DNA of 64,000 bases. Source: Pogostemon cablin. Taxonomy: Eukaryota; Streptophyta; Magnoliopsida; Lamiales; Lamiaceae. The stretch is taken from contig CM042955.1 of the NCBI GenBank assembly GCA_023678885.1, forward strand, positions 17,619,835 to 17,683,834, in the 5' to 3' direction. Below, one piece after another: positions 1-12,542 of this stretch. Below the pieces are notes generated by a model. It ran no database searches. It saw nothing but the letters and a program-made list of their open reading frames with translations, and was not told the DNA's origin. Each line of letters begins with the position of its first letter. Positions within the stretch are counted from its first letter, which is position 1. Both the position numbers and the translations under genes were made by a program.

Positions 1-694
1 TTGGGGTGGGGACATTTGTTAGCATAATGGCCATGCTCATTACAATTATAGCATCTATGATTCTTAGCCTTAAACTTATTATTATGCCTTCCCTTAACAA
101 ACATAACACCCTCCCAGAATTCTTATCACCCCCATTGTGATTTAAATCATGCTCTTTGCTTTTTAAGGCATTAACCACCACATCTAGAGTAACATCATCA
201 CGACCATACTTAATAGCAGATTTGACATCACAATAAGATTCAGGAATAGCATTTAACAAGACAATGGGGGAATACTCATCAATGTGCTTATCACCAGATT
301 GCTTAATATCAATAATGAGCTTTGTAAACATGTCCAAGTTTTTATCAATGTCCTTATTCAAATCCAATTTGAAACTGAAAAATTTTTCAAGCAAGAACAT
401 CCTACTAGGCAAAGATGACACATTGAACAATTCATCCAACTTTTTCCACATTTTTTCAGCAGACTCAAATTGACCAACCTTTCTTATCACAGAGTCAGAG
501 AGATTTAAAGTAATGGATGACAAAGCAAGCTCATTCATATCAGATTTCTGTTCTTCAGTTACAGTGGCAGCATGCGTTCCCTCAATGGCCTTATAGACAC
601 GTTGTTGAACCAAAACACATTTCATTTTTTGTTTCCAAATTTTGAAATCAGTTTTACCATCAAAAGGAGTCATGCCAAAGGGATTATAAGCCAT
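1..694 (-). pseudogene. Ty1/Copia gag (partial, frameshifted)
   Basis: Minus-strand reading from the ATG at 694 gives a Copia-type gag beginning MAYNPFG, with FDGKTDFKIWKQKMK and WKKLDELFN segments typical of the retrotransposon gag family that packages element RNA. A CCHC zinc knuckle (CYNCNEHGHYANKC, positions 10-51) follows, but in another frame: the first frame is lost near 100-115, so one base has gone or been added. The frame from the ATG stays open to the window edge only as nonsense after that shift. Protease, integrase and reverse transcriptase would lie beyond the left edge. The element runs leftwards from the LTR at 1701-1945. Identity is secure; whether the element elsewhere is intact cannot be seen. 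Confidence 0.9.
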
Positions 695-1687
695 TCTATA
701 AGCACAAAGCACAAACCACACCACACGAAGAAATAAACTGACAATCAAGAGTACACAACGGAAGCAGGATAACAAATATCACAGAAAAATCTCACAAAGA
801 GAGGACCAGCCGCCTCAGAGCATCACAAAGGAGGACCAACCGCCTCAGGGTATCACAAAGATATATCTAAGTTAGAAAATAGAACAAATCTTTAACAAAG
901 AGAATGAGAGAAACTCCCCTATCACCAAGTGGAAAGCCCAATCTGACCGGAACCCTAACGCCGGCGGTCAACTCCGGCGGCCAACGGTCAGTAGCTCCGG
1001 CGGACAGAGACGGCGGCGGCTGTCAGCCGGACAGAGGCAGTCTCCGGTCTCCGGCGGCGTCCGGCAGCGGACGGCGGTCAGCCGCGTTCAGCAAGGGCAG
1101 CCGGAAGTGGTGGCTCCCGGCATCAGATCTGTGGCGGTCGGCGGACAGCTGGGTGGTCGCGGTCCCGTGCAGATGCGGCGGCGAGCTGCTGGCGACGGGC
1201 GGCGTCAGATCTGAGCGAGCAGCTCCCGGTGGCGGCGCGAGCTCCTCCCTGTCGCGTTCCCGGCGAGGCAGCGCGGAGGGTTGTAGATTGCGAACACGGC
1301 GGCGGCGCGCGGAACACTAGCGACTGTGCAGCGGCGGCCCGGAGGCTGAGCGCGGACGTGAGGCGAAGATCCAGGCAGATCCGGAGCAGATCGCGATTCC
1401 GGCACGGGAGGGGGGGCGGCGCAGCGTCTGATCCCGATCCCGGCGGCGGCGTCTGATCTCGATCCCGGTGGCGGCGTTGGAGCCCTAGCAGCGGCGCTGC
1501 TTCGGTCAGCTGCTGGAGGTCGCGATTCCGGTGGCTGCGTGAAGGTCGCGACGGTGGCGGCTCCGATCGGTCAGATCGCGACCAGATCGCGATTCCGGCG
1601 AGAAAATCCGCGGCGGCCGGACGGCGGCGATCTCCCACCGGCGGCTGACGATCAGCAGCTTCGGGAGACAGACGGACGACGAAACCC
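695..1687 (-). other. Copia leader between primer site and gag
   Basis: About 1 kb of untranslated leader of the Copia element. The part from about 930 to 1690 is very GC-rich (CGGCGG-type runs), unlike the AT-rich surroundings. Both strands show short open frames only because of base composition; none resembles a known protein. It also holds the 30-bp tandem repeat at 801-860. Assignment rests on its position between the tRNA primer site and gag. Confidence 0.75.
801..860. repeat. 30-bp tandem repeat, two copies
   Basis: Two adjacent 30-base units (801-830 and 831-860) share GAGGACCA, CGCCTCAG and ATCACAAAG blocks and differ at three positions. They lie in the Copia leader just upstream of gag. 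Confidence 0.9.
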
Positions 1688-1699
1688 GCTCTGATACCA
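1688..1699 (-). other. Copia primer-binding site (initiator Met tRNA)
   Basis: On the minus strand the sequence is TGGTATCAGAGC, the usual plant Copia primer site complementary to the 3' end of initiator methionine tRNA. It lies one base inside the LTR end at 1701. It fixes the element's orientation (minus) and the LTR boundary. Confidence 0.93.
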
Positions 1700-1700
1700 C

Positions 1701-1945
1701 TGTTGGGTGGATGCGGTCGTCCTCGTCCGTGTTCGTCGTCGCCGGAGAAGGTGGTCGAGGGATGAACACAGTGCTCAGATTCCCGTTGAACTCACACAAG
1801 AATTCAAATCCACGTTCTACCCGAGAGGGTCACAAATGGGAGATCAAATAGGCCACAAGTGTAAGGCTATGGGCCAAGACAAACTTGGCCCAATACTTTG
1901 AGAAAGAAGACCGGCATTTGGGCCAAAAGCCCAACGGGCCCAACA
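1701..1945 (-). mobile_element. 5' LTR of the Copia element
   Basis: A 245-bp long terminal repeat. It is bounded by the inverted ends TGTTGGG (1701-1707) and CCCAACA (1939-1945) and abuts the tRNA primer site. The likely left-hand copy of the 5-bp target duplication is GGCGC at 1946-1950; its partner is outside the window. The second LTR is not visible. Confidence 0.88.
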
Positions 1946-1950
1946 GGCGC

Positions 1951-2580
1951 GAATAACATTGGATTGAAAAACGAAGAAGCGGCCAGCACGGGCGGGTGCC
2001 GGTAGGATCCTGACGGTGGAGATGTCGCCGGAGTGGAGTCCCCGGCCGGTCCTGTCAGCGGAAGTGGCTACCGTTTGCTGCAGCTTAGCCGTCTGCAAAT
2101 AGGAGCATAGGAGTTGGTGCGCGCGAAAGTTTGAGTGCGTAGTGTGGGAGTGTGTGTTAGCTTGAGATGAGACAGTACGGATTTCCAAGAGAAGAGGGCG
2201 GTGGCGGAGGGCTTCAAAGATTTGAAGATGCTCATGTGGCGAATGCCCCGCCCTCCTCAGTCCGAGTTGGGATTTAAAGAGTCTACTTGGACTTCCAATT
2301 CTATTGCTCCGTACTCATTTAGGATTAATTAAAAAAAAACACGATTTTATTCTTGTTGTAAATAATTCTCACTTATAAGAATTTTAAAAAATATATATAT
2401 ATATATATATAATTTTAAGTATTAATGCAAAACACACTCAATTTGTGATTAATAGTGTTTTTTTTTTTCAATTCCTCAAAAGTGATATTAATTTGCAATA
2501 GGAGTAAAATTCGTGTTTTTTTTCCAATTAACCTCATTATTTATGTAAGTTCATCCAATTTTATTACATACTCATTCCGT
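1951..2580. other. Intergenic; no gene recognised
   Basis: 1951-2280 is relatively GC-rich and could be the edge of an older gene or element, but no open frame resembles a family I know. After about 2330 the sequence turns AT-rich, with a short TA run at 2392-2411. Confidence 0.5.
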
Positions 2581-2783
2581 CCCACCCAAATAGTAGTTTT
2601 TGCTTTTTGCGAAATTTTATTATTTAATGTGTAGTGGGTAGTTGTATTAGTGGAAGCGTGAGCCTCATATTTTAATTGTATTAATGAGTGTGTGGGGTCT
2701 CATGTGTGTAAAAAATGAAAGATTTCTCTTTGGGTGTGACGCCTAAAATGAAAAAAATGAACTCTTTATGTATGACAGATTTA
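2581..2783. mobile_element. Degenerate Stowaway-like MITE
   Basis: Starts with CTCATTCCGTCCC after a TA and ends in a decayed match to the inverse (GACAGATTTAG then TA). The interior, with GTAGTTTTTGCTTTTT and TGTGTAGTGGGTAGTTGTATTAGTG-like segments, matches the MITE at 16390-16588. The right end is imprecise. Confidence 0.6.
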
Positions 2784-2956
2784 GTATGTCCTACGTATTG
2801 TTATGGTTTAAATTAGAGAGGAAATCACTGATTTATACAAATGTTTGCCGGATTAAATCATCATGTGCCTGGGCCTTTGGTGTAACATTTTATTTTAACT
2901 ATTTTTTATAAATTGATACGTGACTTCACTATTTTGTTCCGAGGGTTAGTATAATA

Positions 2957-3169
2957 CTCTCTTCATCTCGGGCAAATAGGTGCATTTGTTTTTTGCATGT
3001 AAATTAAGGTGTATTACTATTTTATGTAAGGTATATATGTGTATTAGAGATATGTGATGAGTAATAGTGGGCCATTAGTGGGTCATTTTTACTAAAAGAG
3101 AAAAATAATACAATTTAGATGAGACGCCCAATATAGTAAAATTGTACTATTTGGGCGGGACGGAAGAAG
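2957..3169. mobile_element. Stowaway-like MITE
   Basis: Imperfect inverted ends CTCTCTTCATCTCGG and GGGCGGGACGGAAGAAG, flanked by TA on both sides; about 213 bp, no coding capacity. The interior resembles the copy at 58296-58498. Confidence 0.7.
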
Positions 3170-3484
3170 TATTAATTTGTTATCTCTTTTATTTATATAG
3201 GAGTATTACTTATCCAATGAAATGACATAAAAATGTCACATTAAAATATCACAAGACATTTATAGCCCCATTGGACTATTTTCGTTTTCCTAAATTTATT
3301 TTTCTCACTTTTACTTAAATTAAAAATAAACATCAAGCTTTTGTTTGTTTCTGATTATTTTTTTCCAAGAATATGTAATTCATTCATTATTCTATCTGTG
3401 AGTTAGAAAAATAGAGTATATAAATCTCACTTACTTCTTACCCACATCATATCTTTTTATCTTACATACATACATTATCTTATA

Positions 3485-3768
3485 CTCCCTCCGTCCGAAG
3501 TATTTTTACCCATTTGTACGGGCACGAGATTAAGATATTTTATTTTTTTAATATATAATGTAGAAAAAAGTAGGGATAAATTAGTAATTTAAAAATAAAA
3601 AGAAAATAAAATAGTTGGAAATGATGAATAAAGTGGAAAAAGTAATTAAAGTTGTTGGGATTATAAGAAATATGTAATAAAATATTATGTATTTTTACCA
3701 TAAATGGAATGGGTAAAAATATGTGGAACATCCCAAAATGAAAAGTGAGTAAAAATACACGGAGAGAG
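3485..3768. mobile_element. Stowaway MITE, ~285-bp family, copy 1
   Basis: Begins CTCCCTCCGTCCG after TA and ends CACGGAGAGAG before TA. The interior contains ATTTTTACCCATTTGTACGGG. The same family occurs at 3887-4169 and, inverted, at 43680-43970. Confidence 0.88.
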
Positions 3769-3886
3769 TATTTTTATTTTTGTATATTGACTTAAAATAA
3801 AGTTAAAATTTAGGGTAATTATAGGATAAATCTCACTTACTTCTTACACACATCATATCTTATTATCTTACATACATTATCTTATA

Positions 3887-4169
3887 CTCCCTCCGTCCTG
3901 AGTATTTTTACCCGTTTGTACGGGTACGGGATTAAGACGTTTTATTTTTTAATATATAATGTAGGAAAAAGTAGGGATAAATTAATAATTTAAAAAGAAA
4001 AAGTAAATAAAGTTGTTGGGAATGATGAATAAAGTGGAAAAAGTAATTAAAGTTGTTAAGATTATAAAAAATATGTAATAAAATATTATGTATTTTTACC
4101 ATAAATGAAATGAGTAAAAATACGTGGAACATTCCAAAATAGAAAGTGGGTAAAAATACACAAGGAGAG
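3887..4169. mobile_element. Stowaway MITE, ~285-bp family, copy 2
   Basis: Begins CTCCCTCCGTCCTG after TA and ends AAGGAGAG before TA. It is the MITE inside the second unit of the tandem duplication. Confidence 0.85.
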
Positions 4170-4221
4170 TATTTTTATTTTTGTATATTGACTTAAAATA
4201 AAGTTAAAATTTAGGGTAATT

Positions 4222-5063
4222 CTAGAGTACGCCGGTGCACCTAGAGTTAATAGGTAAATTAGGGGTTAGTGGTTGGTTATTTGTTTTATTTTTTTTATTA
4301 TTTTATTTTATGATTGAAATTGAATTAAAACTTAATATAATGATTATAATGGTTCAGGTGCACCATGTACATACTAGTTAAACTCTCAAATTTATTTTAT
4401 TTAAATTCCTAAAAACAAATATAGATATAGATTTAAATCTAACTAATCTAAATTAAGTTTAGATTTTATTCAACAGTTTTAACGCACGTTGGAGGGAGTA
4501 AAATATTTTTAAAAAATTGGCTACGAGCGTACCCTCTGCATTCCACGGTGTTAATTCCCAATCGGACATCACGTTGCCTTTGAAAATTACATGAAAAGTC
4601 AAAGATACCCTCCTGAATATATCTAATTTCTTCTCTCTCGCGCCAGTGACCGTCACTGTGCGTGTTTCAAATTATTATCGCACCAGACTAAAACCCTACT
4701 AACCAAATCTTGCTCAACCTCACTGCCTTCGCCAATCGCCGTCGCCGCCGCTCTTACCTGTATAGTAGGGGAATAACCTGTTGCACCTCCTTGCCGCCGC
4801 CGTTTTGAAACGCGTCTTAATAATCAAATCCCTCATAAAACCCGTCAAAATTTCTCCCCACCAGAGTATATTTAATGAAATTATTTGCTTCTGCGTTCAC
4901 CAATCACCACCCTTCTGCGTAACCTTTTCTATTAGTGGTTCTAGGGTAAGAATTTGCACTTTACGTTCAAGCCCTAGGGTTTTTTGCTACCACTTGGAAC
5001 TTTAGATTCTGAAGTAGAAGAATAAAAGCTATATAGTAGATATTTCTTCCATTCTTCTGAAAG
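4222..5063 (+). other. Upstream region and presumed 5' UTR of NUP155
   Basis: AT-rich to about 4500. The composition then becomes more even, with CCGCCG-containing sequence around 4735-4805 and a pyrimidine-rich stretch before the ATG at 5064. This looks like a promoter and leader, but I see no certain TATA box or start site. Confidence 0.5.
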
Positions 5064-8000
5064 ATGGTAGTTTGGGAGAACGAGGTTGTGATGCGTGACG
5101 TCGCCAATGCGGGTTTGGTGGTCAGTGATCGCATTGGCCGGGAATTCGCGGGGCAGCTCGACCTAGAAGAAGCATTGGAAGCTTCTAGATACTCAAGTCA
5201 TCCCTATTCTACTCACCCCCGCGAGGTAACCTTTATAGTTATTTTTGTGTTCAATCGCCTGATTTCTTTTTTAGGGAGATGTTATACTGTATTTGGGCAA
5301 CATATGTCTTAGCATGATCCTGGCAGTATTTGTTTGATGAATCTGATTAACTTCTTTGTTTTTATCTTAATATGGTCTAAAAAATAACTGCTGAAAATTA
5401 GCATTTAAAATTCTTTGGGAAGTACAAAATACTAATTTATCCACAATTAAGTTCACTGATTGAGTAAAATAGTGGAGTAAAGAACTCAGTAGAATTTATT
5501 CATTTATGAAGAGGTCAGAACCATTGGGGGTCTTAATTTCAAATGGAAGTTTTTAAAGATTTCTACATTTCTCGTTATTGCATTGAAAGTGCAAGACAGA
5601 TGGAATGAAGAAATTTACTTAGTATGACTTTGTTTCATTGGGTCCAAGTTGTATATCATGCCGGAGAAATTAAATTTGTTCTATTACTTTGTGGATACAA
5701 TTTGGTGATTATTCTCAGACATGTGGGAGTCTTTTGATTGATGAAGATTGGTAAGAAATATGACTCGCAAAATAGAGTTATTGTTAGTTTAGACTAAATT
5801 ACTATTTGACATGTAATGCGTGGCTTTGTTCTATTTGAGTGGTTGCTATGATAATGATATTATGAGAAATTTTCTGATTTCATTGGGCCTTATGTACTTA
5901 AAACAGCTATACTGTGCTGGTTTCTTTATCCATTATGGCTTTATTATTAATATTTATGAAATATGGAGTTTACTGTAGTTGCATGATATGGGTATAGATA
6001 TATGTCTTTTTCGCACTCCATAATGTCAGCATTCTAGCTAATCTGGCTGGTATGGTTGTGTAAAACCTAGTGGAAACTTATATTCAATAAACTATTCACC
6101 AGTTGCTGCAAAACTTTGACTTTTCCAACATTCAAGGAAGCAGTGATTATACAAACTGCTTTCTGTGAATGAATACTTCCAGGGAAACTATTACATCAAC
6201 AATGACAATAGAAAGAAATGCATTCTTGACTTGGTCTATCCATGCGTAGAGGAAAGTGGTCTGTAAATCAGCCTTCTTGCTTTAGAATGGCTGCATAATC
6301 ATGATATTGAATTTTATGAGTTAGTTTTGTGCATTATTAATTGAATGTTGAAAGACGAGGGGACTGTGCTAATGACTTGAGAAAATATATCTATTATGGA
6401 AATTGGAAACAGCCTATGGGTGTTTGATGTGGTAATTTAGGATAGAGCAATAGAAAATCCTTTTATGGTTGATGCCTGAAATTAATCTTTTTTTTTTTTT
6501 TTGACAGAGATAGCTGAAATTAATTTTGAAATGCAGCTGAATAGTAGTTTTCATGTTGATGTGGATTGTGGAGAATATAATAAATCTTTTATAACCGTTT
6601 TTACTTGAATTGTATTTGTGGGACTTACTATCTTTTGACAACATCTATTTGCTTGTTAATATGTCCAACCTGACCTTAAAAGGAGTCATTTGGTGGGAAG
6701 AGAAAATAAAGTTTCCATCATCGATGTGATCCTTTGACGTGCACTCTTAACTTTTGGTTGACATCTGGTCAACTCATTTCAGTTGTTGCTATTCATCAAA
6801 TTGTGCTAATCTTTTTCTCAGACAACTCATGCTTCCTTGTAAACCTATGAGAGAGTAAGCTTTTTCGTCCCTTTGCAGTGGCCTCCTTTGGTTGAAGTTG
6901 TGGACACGTGGGAGTTGCCTACATTGTTAATTGAAAGATACAATGCAGCTGGTGGAGAGGGGACAGCTCTTTGTGGAATATTCCCAGAAATACGACGGGC
7001 CTGGGCATCAGTTGATAACTCATTATTCCTTTGGCGTTTTGATAAGTGGTGAGAATTTTTTGATGTCGATAACACATGGAGATCTTAACTCATCCAAGAT
7101 GAGCAAGTCTTGTCATTGACTTGTGGATTTCTAACCACTATATTTATAAGTTTTCTGCTAAACAAACATATGCATATATTATGTTTTGGATTCAAACTAT
7201 GTAATGGAAAAGTTATTCTGAGGGTTTATAGCATCATGTTTTCTATAAATCAAGAAATGTGGAAAGTCTCAATTTAATTTGATGAGCTTAATATCGCTTT
7301 CATTGATATAGTTGCAGTCTATGTTTCTGTCCTGGTTCTGATGCTCTTTTGATAATTAAACAGATGGATGCTACGGGTATACTGTACTCTTTATTTTTTC
7401 ATTTTTGGGTCTAGTGATTGTCATAGTAGTGCTAGAACATTATTAAATTGGGCGCCTTCTCTGCTTTTCATGTTACATTATAGAGTTAAAGATCAATTTT
7501 TGAGGTTTGAATTTTCACTGGAACAGTTAAATCTGTTTATGCTCGTGTGATGTTTGTGCTACCTACTCTGCCTCTGAGTTCTCTGTCAGCCTAGTCTTTT
7601 TGTTTTTTGGAAATAAGTATTTCTTTGTCTATCACATTGTCTCATTAGTGCTTTATAATGTAGGGATGGTCAATGCCCTGAATTTAGTGGGGAGGAACAA
7701 GCAATATGTGCCGTTGGGCTTGCCAAAGCTAAGCCTGGTGTTTTTGTTGAAGCCATTCAGTACCTTCTCGTTTTGGCCACTCCTGTCGAGGTTGCTTAAT
7801 TTTCTTACCTTAGTTCGTACTTTCTTTGTCTTTTTTATTGAATTATTCAGTGCATTTTTTTATAAATTTCAGAAGTTAGACCTCATAATTCAGGACCCAA
7901 GCTTTTCTTTTTGTGAGTTGTTAGAGTTTAAGAAATTACCTAACAGAACCTTTTTATTTGATGTACATTGTTGATAGCTGATATACACTCTCTCATAGTT

Positions 8001-11000
8001 ATTAGAGGTGCACCTCCCAGTGCCTCCCTTAAGGATTGAACATCAATTTGCATCGATTTGATAGATGGCTCATTAGGATATTTTAATCAGAGTGAATAGG
8101 TCTTCTTGATATTAGTGCGAGTATGCATGTATGTATATGGTATTTTATGTGTACCGATTCATGATAAAAGGAATTCCCTACCCGTGTACTATCATTCAGT
8201 ATGTGGAGTATATTCACTGAGATGTGATTTCTCATTACTTCTTCAATTTCCTTGTTATGCAATGCTTTTATACTGTAGAATTTTTCAATCTTCCATCTAA
8301 TCACTTTATATTTATTCTTTATGCCAATCAGCTAATTCTTGTTGGAGTATGTTGTTCTGGAAGAGGCGATGAAGCTGATCCATACGCTGAGGTTTCACTT
8401 CAGCCGTTGCCTGAATATACCATTTCATCTGATGGAGTGACTATGACTTGCATCACTTGTACTAATGGGGGACATATATTTCTTGCTGGCCGTGATGGCC
8501 ACGTATACGAACTGGAATATTCAACTGGTTCAGGCTGGCAAAAGCGTTGTCGAAAAGTTTGTCATACTGCTGGTCTAGGAAGTGTTATTTCTAGGTAGTT
8601 ATCTCGATTGGGATAAATGCAGAATTCATGTTTGTGTTTATAGTGATGACTGAGGTCTTTCTTCAGATTTTTTTCTTTCGTTCAATGTCTCGTATGTAAC
8701 CAGTCATTTAATATATTTCCATAAGATTGACAACTATGTCAGATTTGTAATTCTTGATCTCCCATGTTTGAAATCTTAATAGCTAGTCTAACACTTTCTC
8801 CCCATTTCAGGTGGGTTGTGCCTAATGTTTTTAAGTTTGGGTCTGTGGACCCTATTGTTGAAATGGTTGTTGATTCTGAGAGACATGTTTTGTATGCACG
8901 TACAGAAGAGATGAAAATACAAGTATTCTCTCTTGGGCCGAATGGAGATGGCCCATTCAAAAAAGTCACAGAGGAGAGAAACTTGATAACTCAGAGGGAG
9001 TCCAATTATGGTGGCAGACATCAAGCAGGATCAAGGGCTCCTTCTCGACCAAACAAGGCTTCAATAGTTTGCATATCACCTTTATCCACAATGGAATCAA
9101 AGTGGTTGCATCTTGTTGCCTTTTTATCAGATGGCAGGAGGATGTACCTCTCCACTACTCCGTCAGGTGGAAGTAATGGTGCTGTTGGAGGTTTGGGTGG
9201 GCTCAACGCAGATAACAGGAGACCAAGTTGTTTAAAGGTTGTAACAACGAGACCCTCGCCTCCAATAGGGGTGGGTGGTGGACTTCCTTTTGGAGCTGGA
9301 AGATCCCATACTGATGGTCTTTCTCTGAAGATTGAATCTGCATATTATACTTCAGGAACACTCATTCTTTCTGACTCATCTATATCTGCTGTTTCGTCAC
9401 TTCTGATTCTAAATAGGGATCCTGGTACTCAATCACTTTCATCTGCTGGATTGGGAACAGGTGCTAGGGGCTCTCGTGCACTTCGAGAATCAGTTTCGTC
9501 TATTCCTCTGGAAGGTAGAATGCTTTCTGTGGCAGATGTTTTACCTATGCAAGAGACAGCATCCACTGTGCAGTCTCTATATTCAGAACTAGAACTCTAT
9601 GGATTTCAGAACTCATGGGAATCTCCTGAGAAGAATTCCATTAAACTTCGTGCTAGAGGTGATCTTTCAACACAACATATATTACCAAGACGGAAAGTTG
9701 TGATATTCAGTACGATGGGCATGATGGAAGTAGTTTTCAACAGGCCAATTGACATTCTGAGGAGATTGTTGGAGTTTAACTCGCCGAGATCACTACTCGA
9801 AGATTTCTTCAATCGATTTGGTGCTGGAGAGGCAGCTGCAATGTGTTTGATGCTAGCTGCACGGATAGTTTATACAGAAAGTTTCATTAGCAATGTTGTT
9901 TCTGAGAAAGCAGCTGAAGCTTTTGAGGACCCAAGAGTTGTTGGAATGCCACAATTAGAAGGAATTGGTGCATTGTCAAACACTAGAACTGCAGCTGGAG
10001 GATTCAGCATGGGTCAGGTTGTTCAAGAGGCTGAGCCTGTGTTTTCAGGTGCTCATGAAGGCCTCTGCCTGTGCTCATCAAGGTTACTTTTACCATTGTG
10101 GGAGCTTCCTGTTTTTGTCATGAAAGGTGGCTCTCCAGCTGGTATATCTGAAGATGGGATTATATCATGTAGACTCTCTATTGGGGCAATGCATGTCCTT
10201 GAAGACAAAATTCGCTCTCTAGAGAAGTTTCTAAGATCTAGAAGGAGTCAAAGGCGTGGACTCTACGGCTGTGTGGCTGGTCTGGGAGACATAACTGGTT
10301 CAATTTTGACTGGAACTGGATCAGATTTTGTTGCTGGTGACAGAAGTATGGTGCGAAATCTATTTGGTTCATATTCCCGGCATATGGATTCTAGTGAGGG
10401 TGGATCGTCCAATAAAAGGCAACGTCTTCCTTATAGTCCTGCTGAGCTTGCTGCCATGGAGGTATGTGTTAATTTATATGAATTGGTCAATTCAACATTC
10501 TACCTAGTTATTGGTTTTTAATTGGTTTGTGTTGTAGGTGAGAGCTATGGAGTGTATTAGGCAGTTGCTTCTTAGATGTGGCGAAGCCCTCTTTTTGGTT
10601 CAACTTCTTTCTCAACATATTATGGCACGCTTGATTCAAAGTCTTGATGCAAATTCTAGGCAAGCAGTAGTTCAACTTACATTCCACCAATTAGTTTGTT
10701 CAGAAGATGGTGATCGACTTGCAACAAGGCTTATATCTGCTTTAATGGAGGTAATCAATATATTATTGACTATTAGTCGCATTTCTTGCTCATCAGACTT
10801 TAGATCTAGATCATTCGTCATGATTGTACGCACTTTTATTTTTGATAGCGAACTTTTCTACTTTAATTTAGCTCATTTACTAAGTGAAGTATATAATATT
10901 CAGATGTTTTACCCTGGTTCAGTTCAATTCTCATATATGACTTTTCATCTCACATTTATTATCATTCATTTATCCAGTATTACACTGGTCCTGATGGCAG

Positions 11001-12473
11001 GGGAACTGTAGATGATGTTAGTAACAGACTACGGGATGGTTGTCCAAGCTACTACAAAGAGAGTGATTACAAGTTCTATGTAGCAGTTGAATATCTCGAG
11101 AGAGCTGCCTCAACTTCTGATGCAGAAGAAAGGGGAAATCTGGCTAGGGAGGCTTTCAACAATTTAAGTAAAATTCCAGAGTCTGCTGATTTACAAACTG
11201 TGTGCAAACGTTTTGAAGATTTAAGGTTTGTCAAGTCAAACTTCCAATTACCAGCTGCATATTTGCTAGCATTTGTTGTGCAGATTAAACATGACACTAT
11301 TAGGGAAATTGCAGATTCTATGAAGCTGTAGTTCAATTACCTTTGCAGAAGGCCCATGCCGTAGATCCAGCTGGTGATGTTTTCAACGAGCAGATAGATG
11401 CAGGAACTAAACAACACGCCCTTTCTCGACGCATGCAGTGCTATGAAATTATTGCTAATGCTTTGCGTTCTCTTAAAGGCGAAGCTACGCAGAAGGAATT
11501 TGGTTCTCCTATTAGGCCTGTTGTCCAATCTGTCCTTGATCAGGCCTCTCGAAAAAAGTACATATGCCAGATTATTCAACTTGGTGTTCAATCTGCAGAT
11601 AGAATTTTCCATGAGTATCTATATCGAACATTAATTGAGCTGGGCCTTGATGATGAGTTATTAGAGTATGGGGGGCCAGATCTGGTTCAATTTTTGCAAA
11701 ATGCTGGTCGTGACCCCACTTATGAGGTCTGCCTATTTTTTTATAGTTGATATATTCATATTAGTTGCATGAATATTTTTTAAAATTAGATATTATCTTG
11801 TAATCTTTCTGTGACTTCTAATGTTGAGGATTGTTTGCGTTTCTTATTTTTGAGTTCAATGTCTGTTTGTACAAAGACTTTTATCTTTCATTAATACTTG
11901 TTCCCCACTATGTGTCCAGGCTGGTTCTTCTCTCATGGGACATTCTAGAGTGCCTGTTACTAATCATAGAAAGTACTCTGAACTTTTGGCAAGGTATTAT
12001 GTCTTGAAACGCCAGCATGTTCTTGCTGCGCAAATATTGGTGAGGCTAGCAGAAAAGCGTTCGACTGAAGCTGGTGATACCCCAACACTTGAGCAAAGGT
12101 TTGTGTTTAATATGCATGCCTAATTTTTGGGTGATTAACAAAAACTGCCCCTTAGATTTTGATCTGTTTACAGAAAAAAGATACTAATATCCACTTGAGC
12201 GTGTTTCCCCTTTACAATTATACCCTCATTGGGCGCAGACTGTAAAATTCAAGCATTTCTTATAGGAGGTTACTGTAATATACAAGCATGATGATTGTTC
12301 TTTGAGTGCTTCGAGATTAGTTCTATAATTTGGCCCCTTTCTAATATATCAAAATAACTGCACGAATTCTGTCAGGCTTCTTGCTATGTGATCTATATTG
12401 GTATTTAGTTCTGAATTCTGTATGTCTTCTGTTTGATAATTGCTGGAGCAGATTTTGTTGCTTATCTCACTAG

Positions 12474-12542
<69 letters not shown>

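Larger units (their letters stand above)
3421..4221. repeat. Tandem duplication of a ~400-bp block containing a MITE
   Basis: The block 3421-3820 (starting TAAATCTCACTTACTTCTTA and ending TAAAATTTAGGGTAATT) is repeated at 3827-4221. Each copy carries a Stowaway MITE in the same place, so the MITE was present before the block duplicated. The copies differ by scattered substitutions and short indels. Confidence 0.85.

Noticed and set aside
904..1799. Several overlapping open frames on both strands in GC-rich sequence
   Set aside because: They lie in the Copia leader and LTR, arise from CGG-rich composition and match no protein family; the element's own gag starts at 694.
1844..2188. 114-codon minus-strand frame
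   Set aside because: Half of it lies inside the Copia LTR and the rest has no recognisable motif.
3540..4132. Two similar 63-66-codon minus-strand frames rich in Phe/His
   Set aside because: They are the AT-rich interiors of the two duplicated Stowaway MITEs.
7368..7974. Open frames between NUP155 exons 2 and 4
   Set aside because: Mostly intron read-through; the true exon is 7664-7790 in another frame, set by conserved protein sequence and splice sites.
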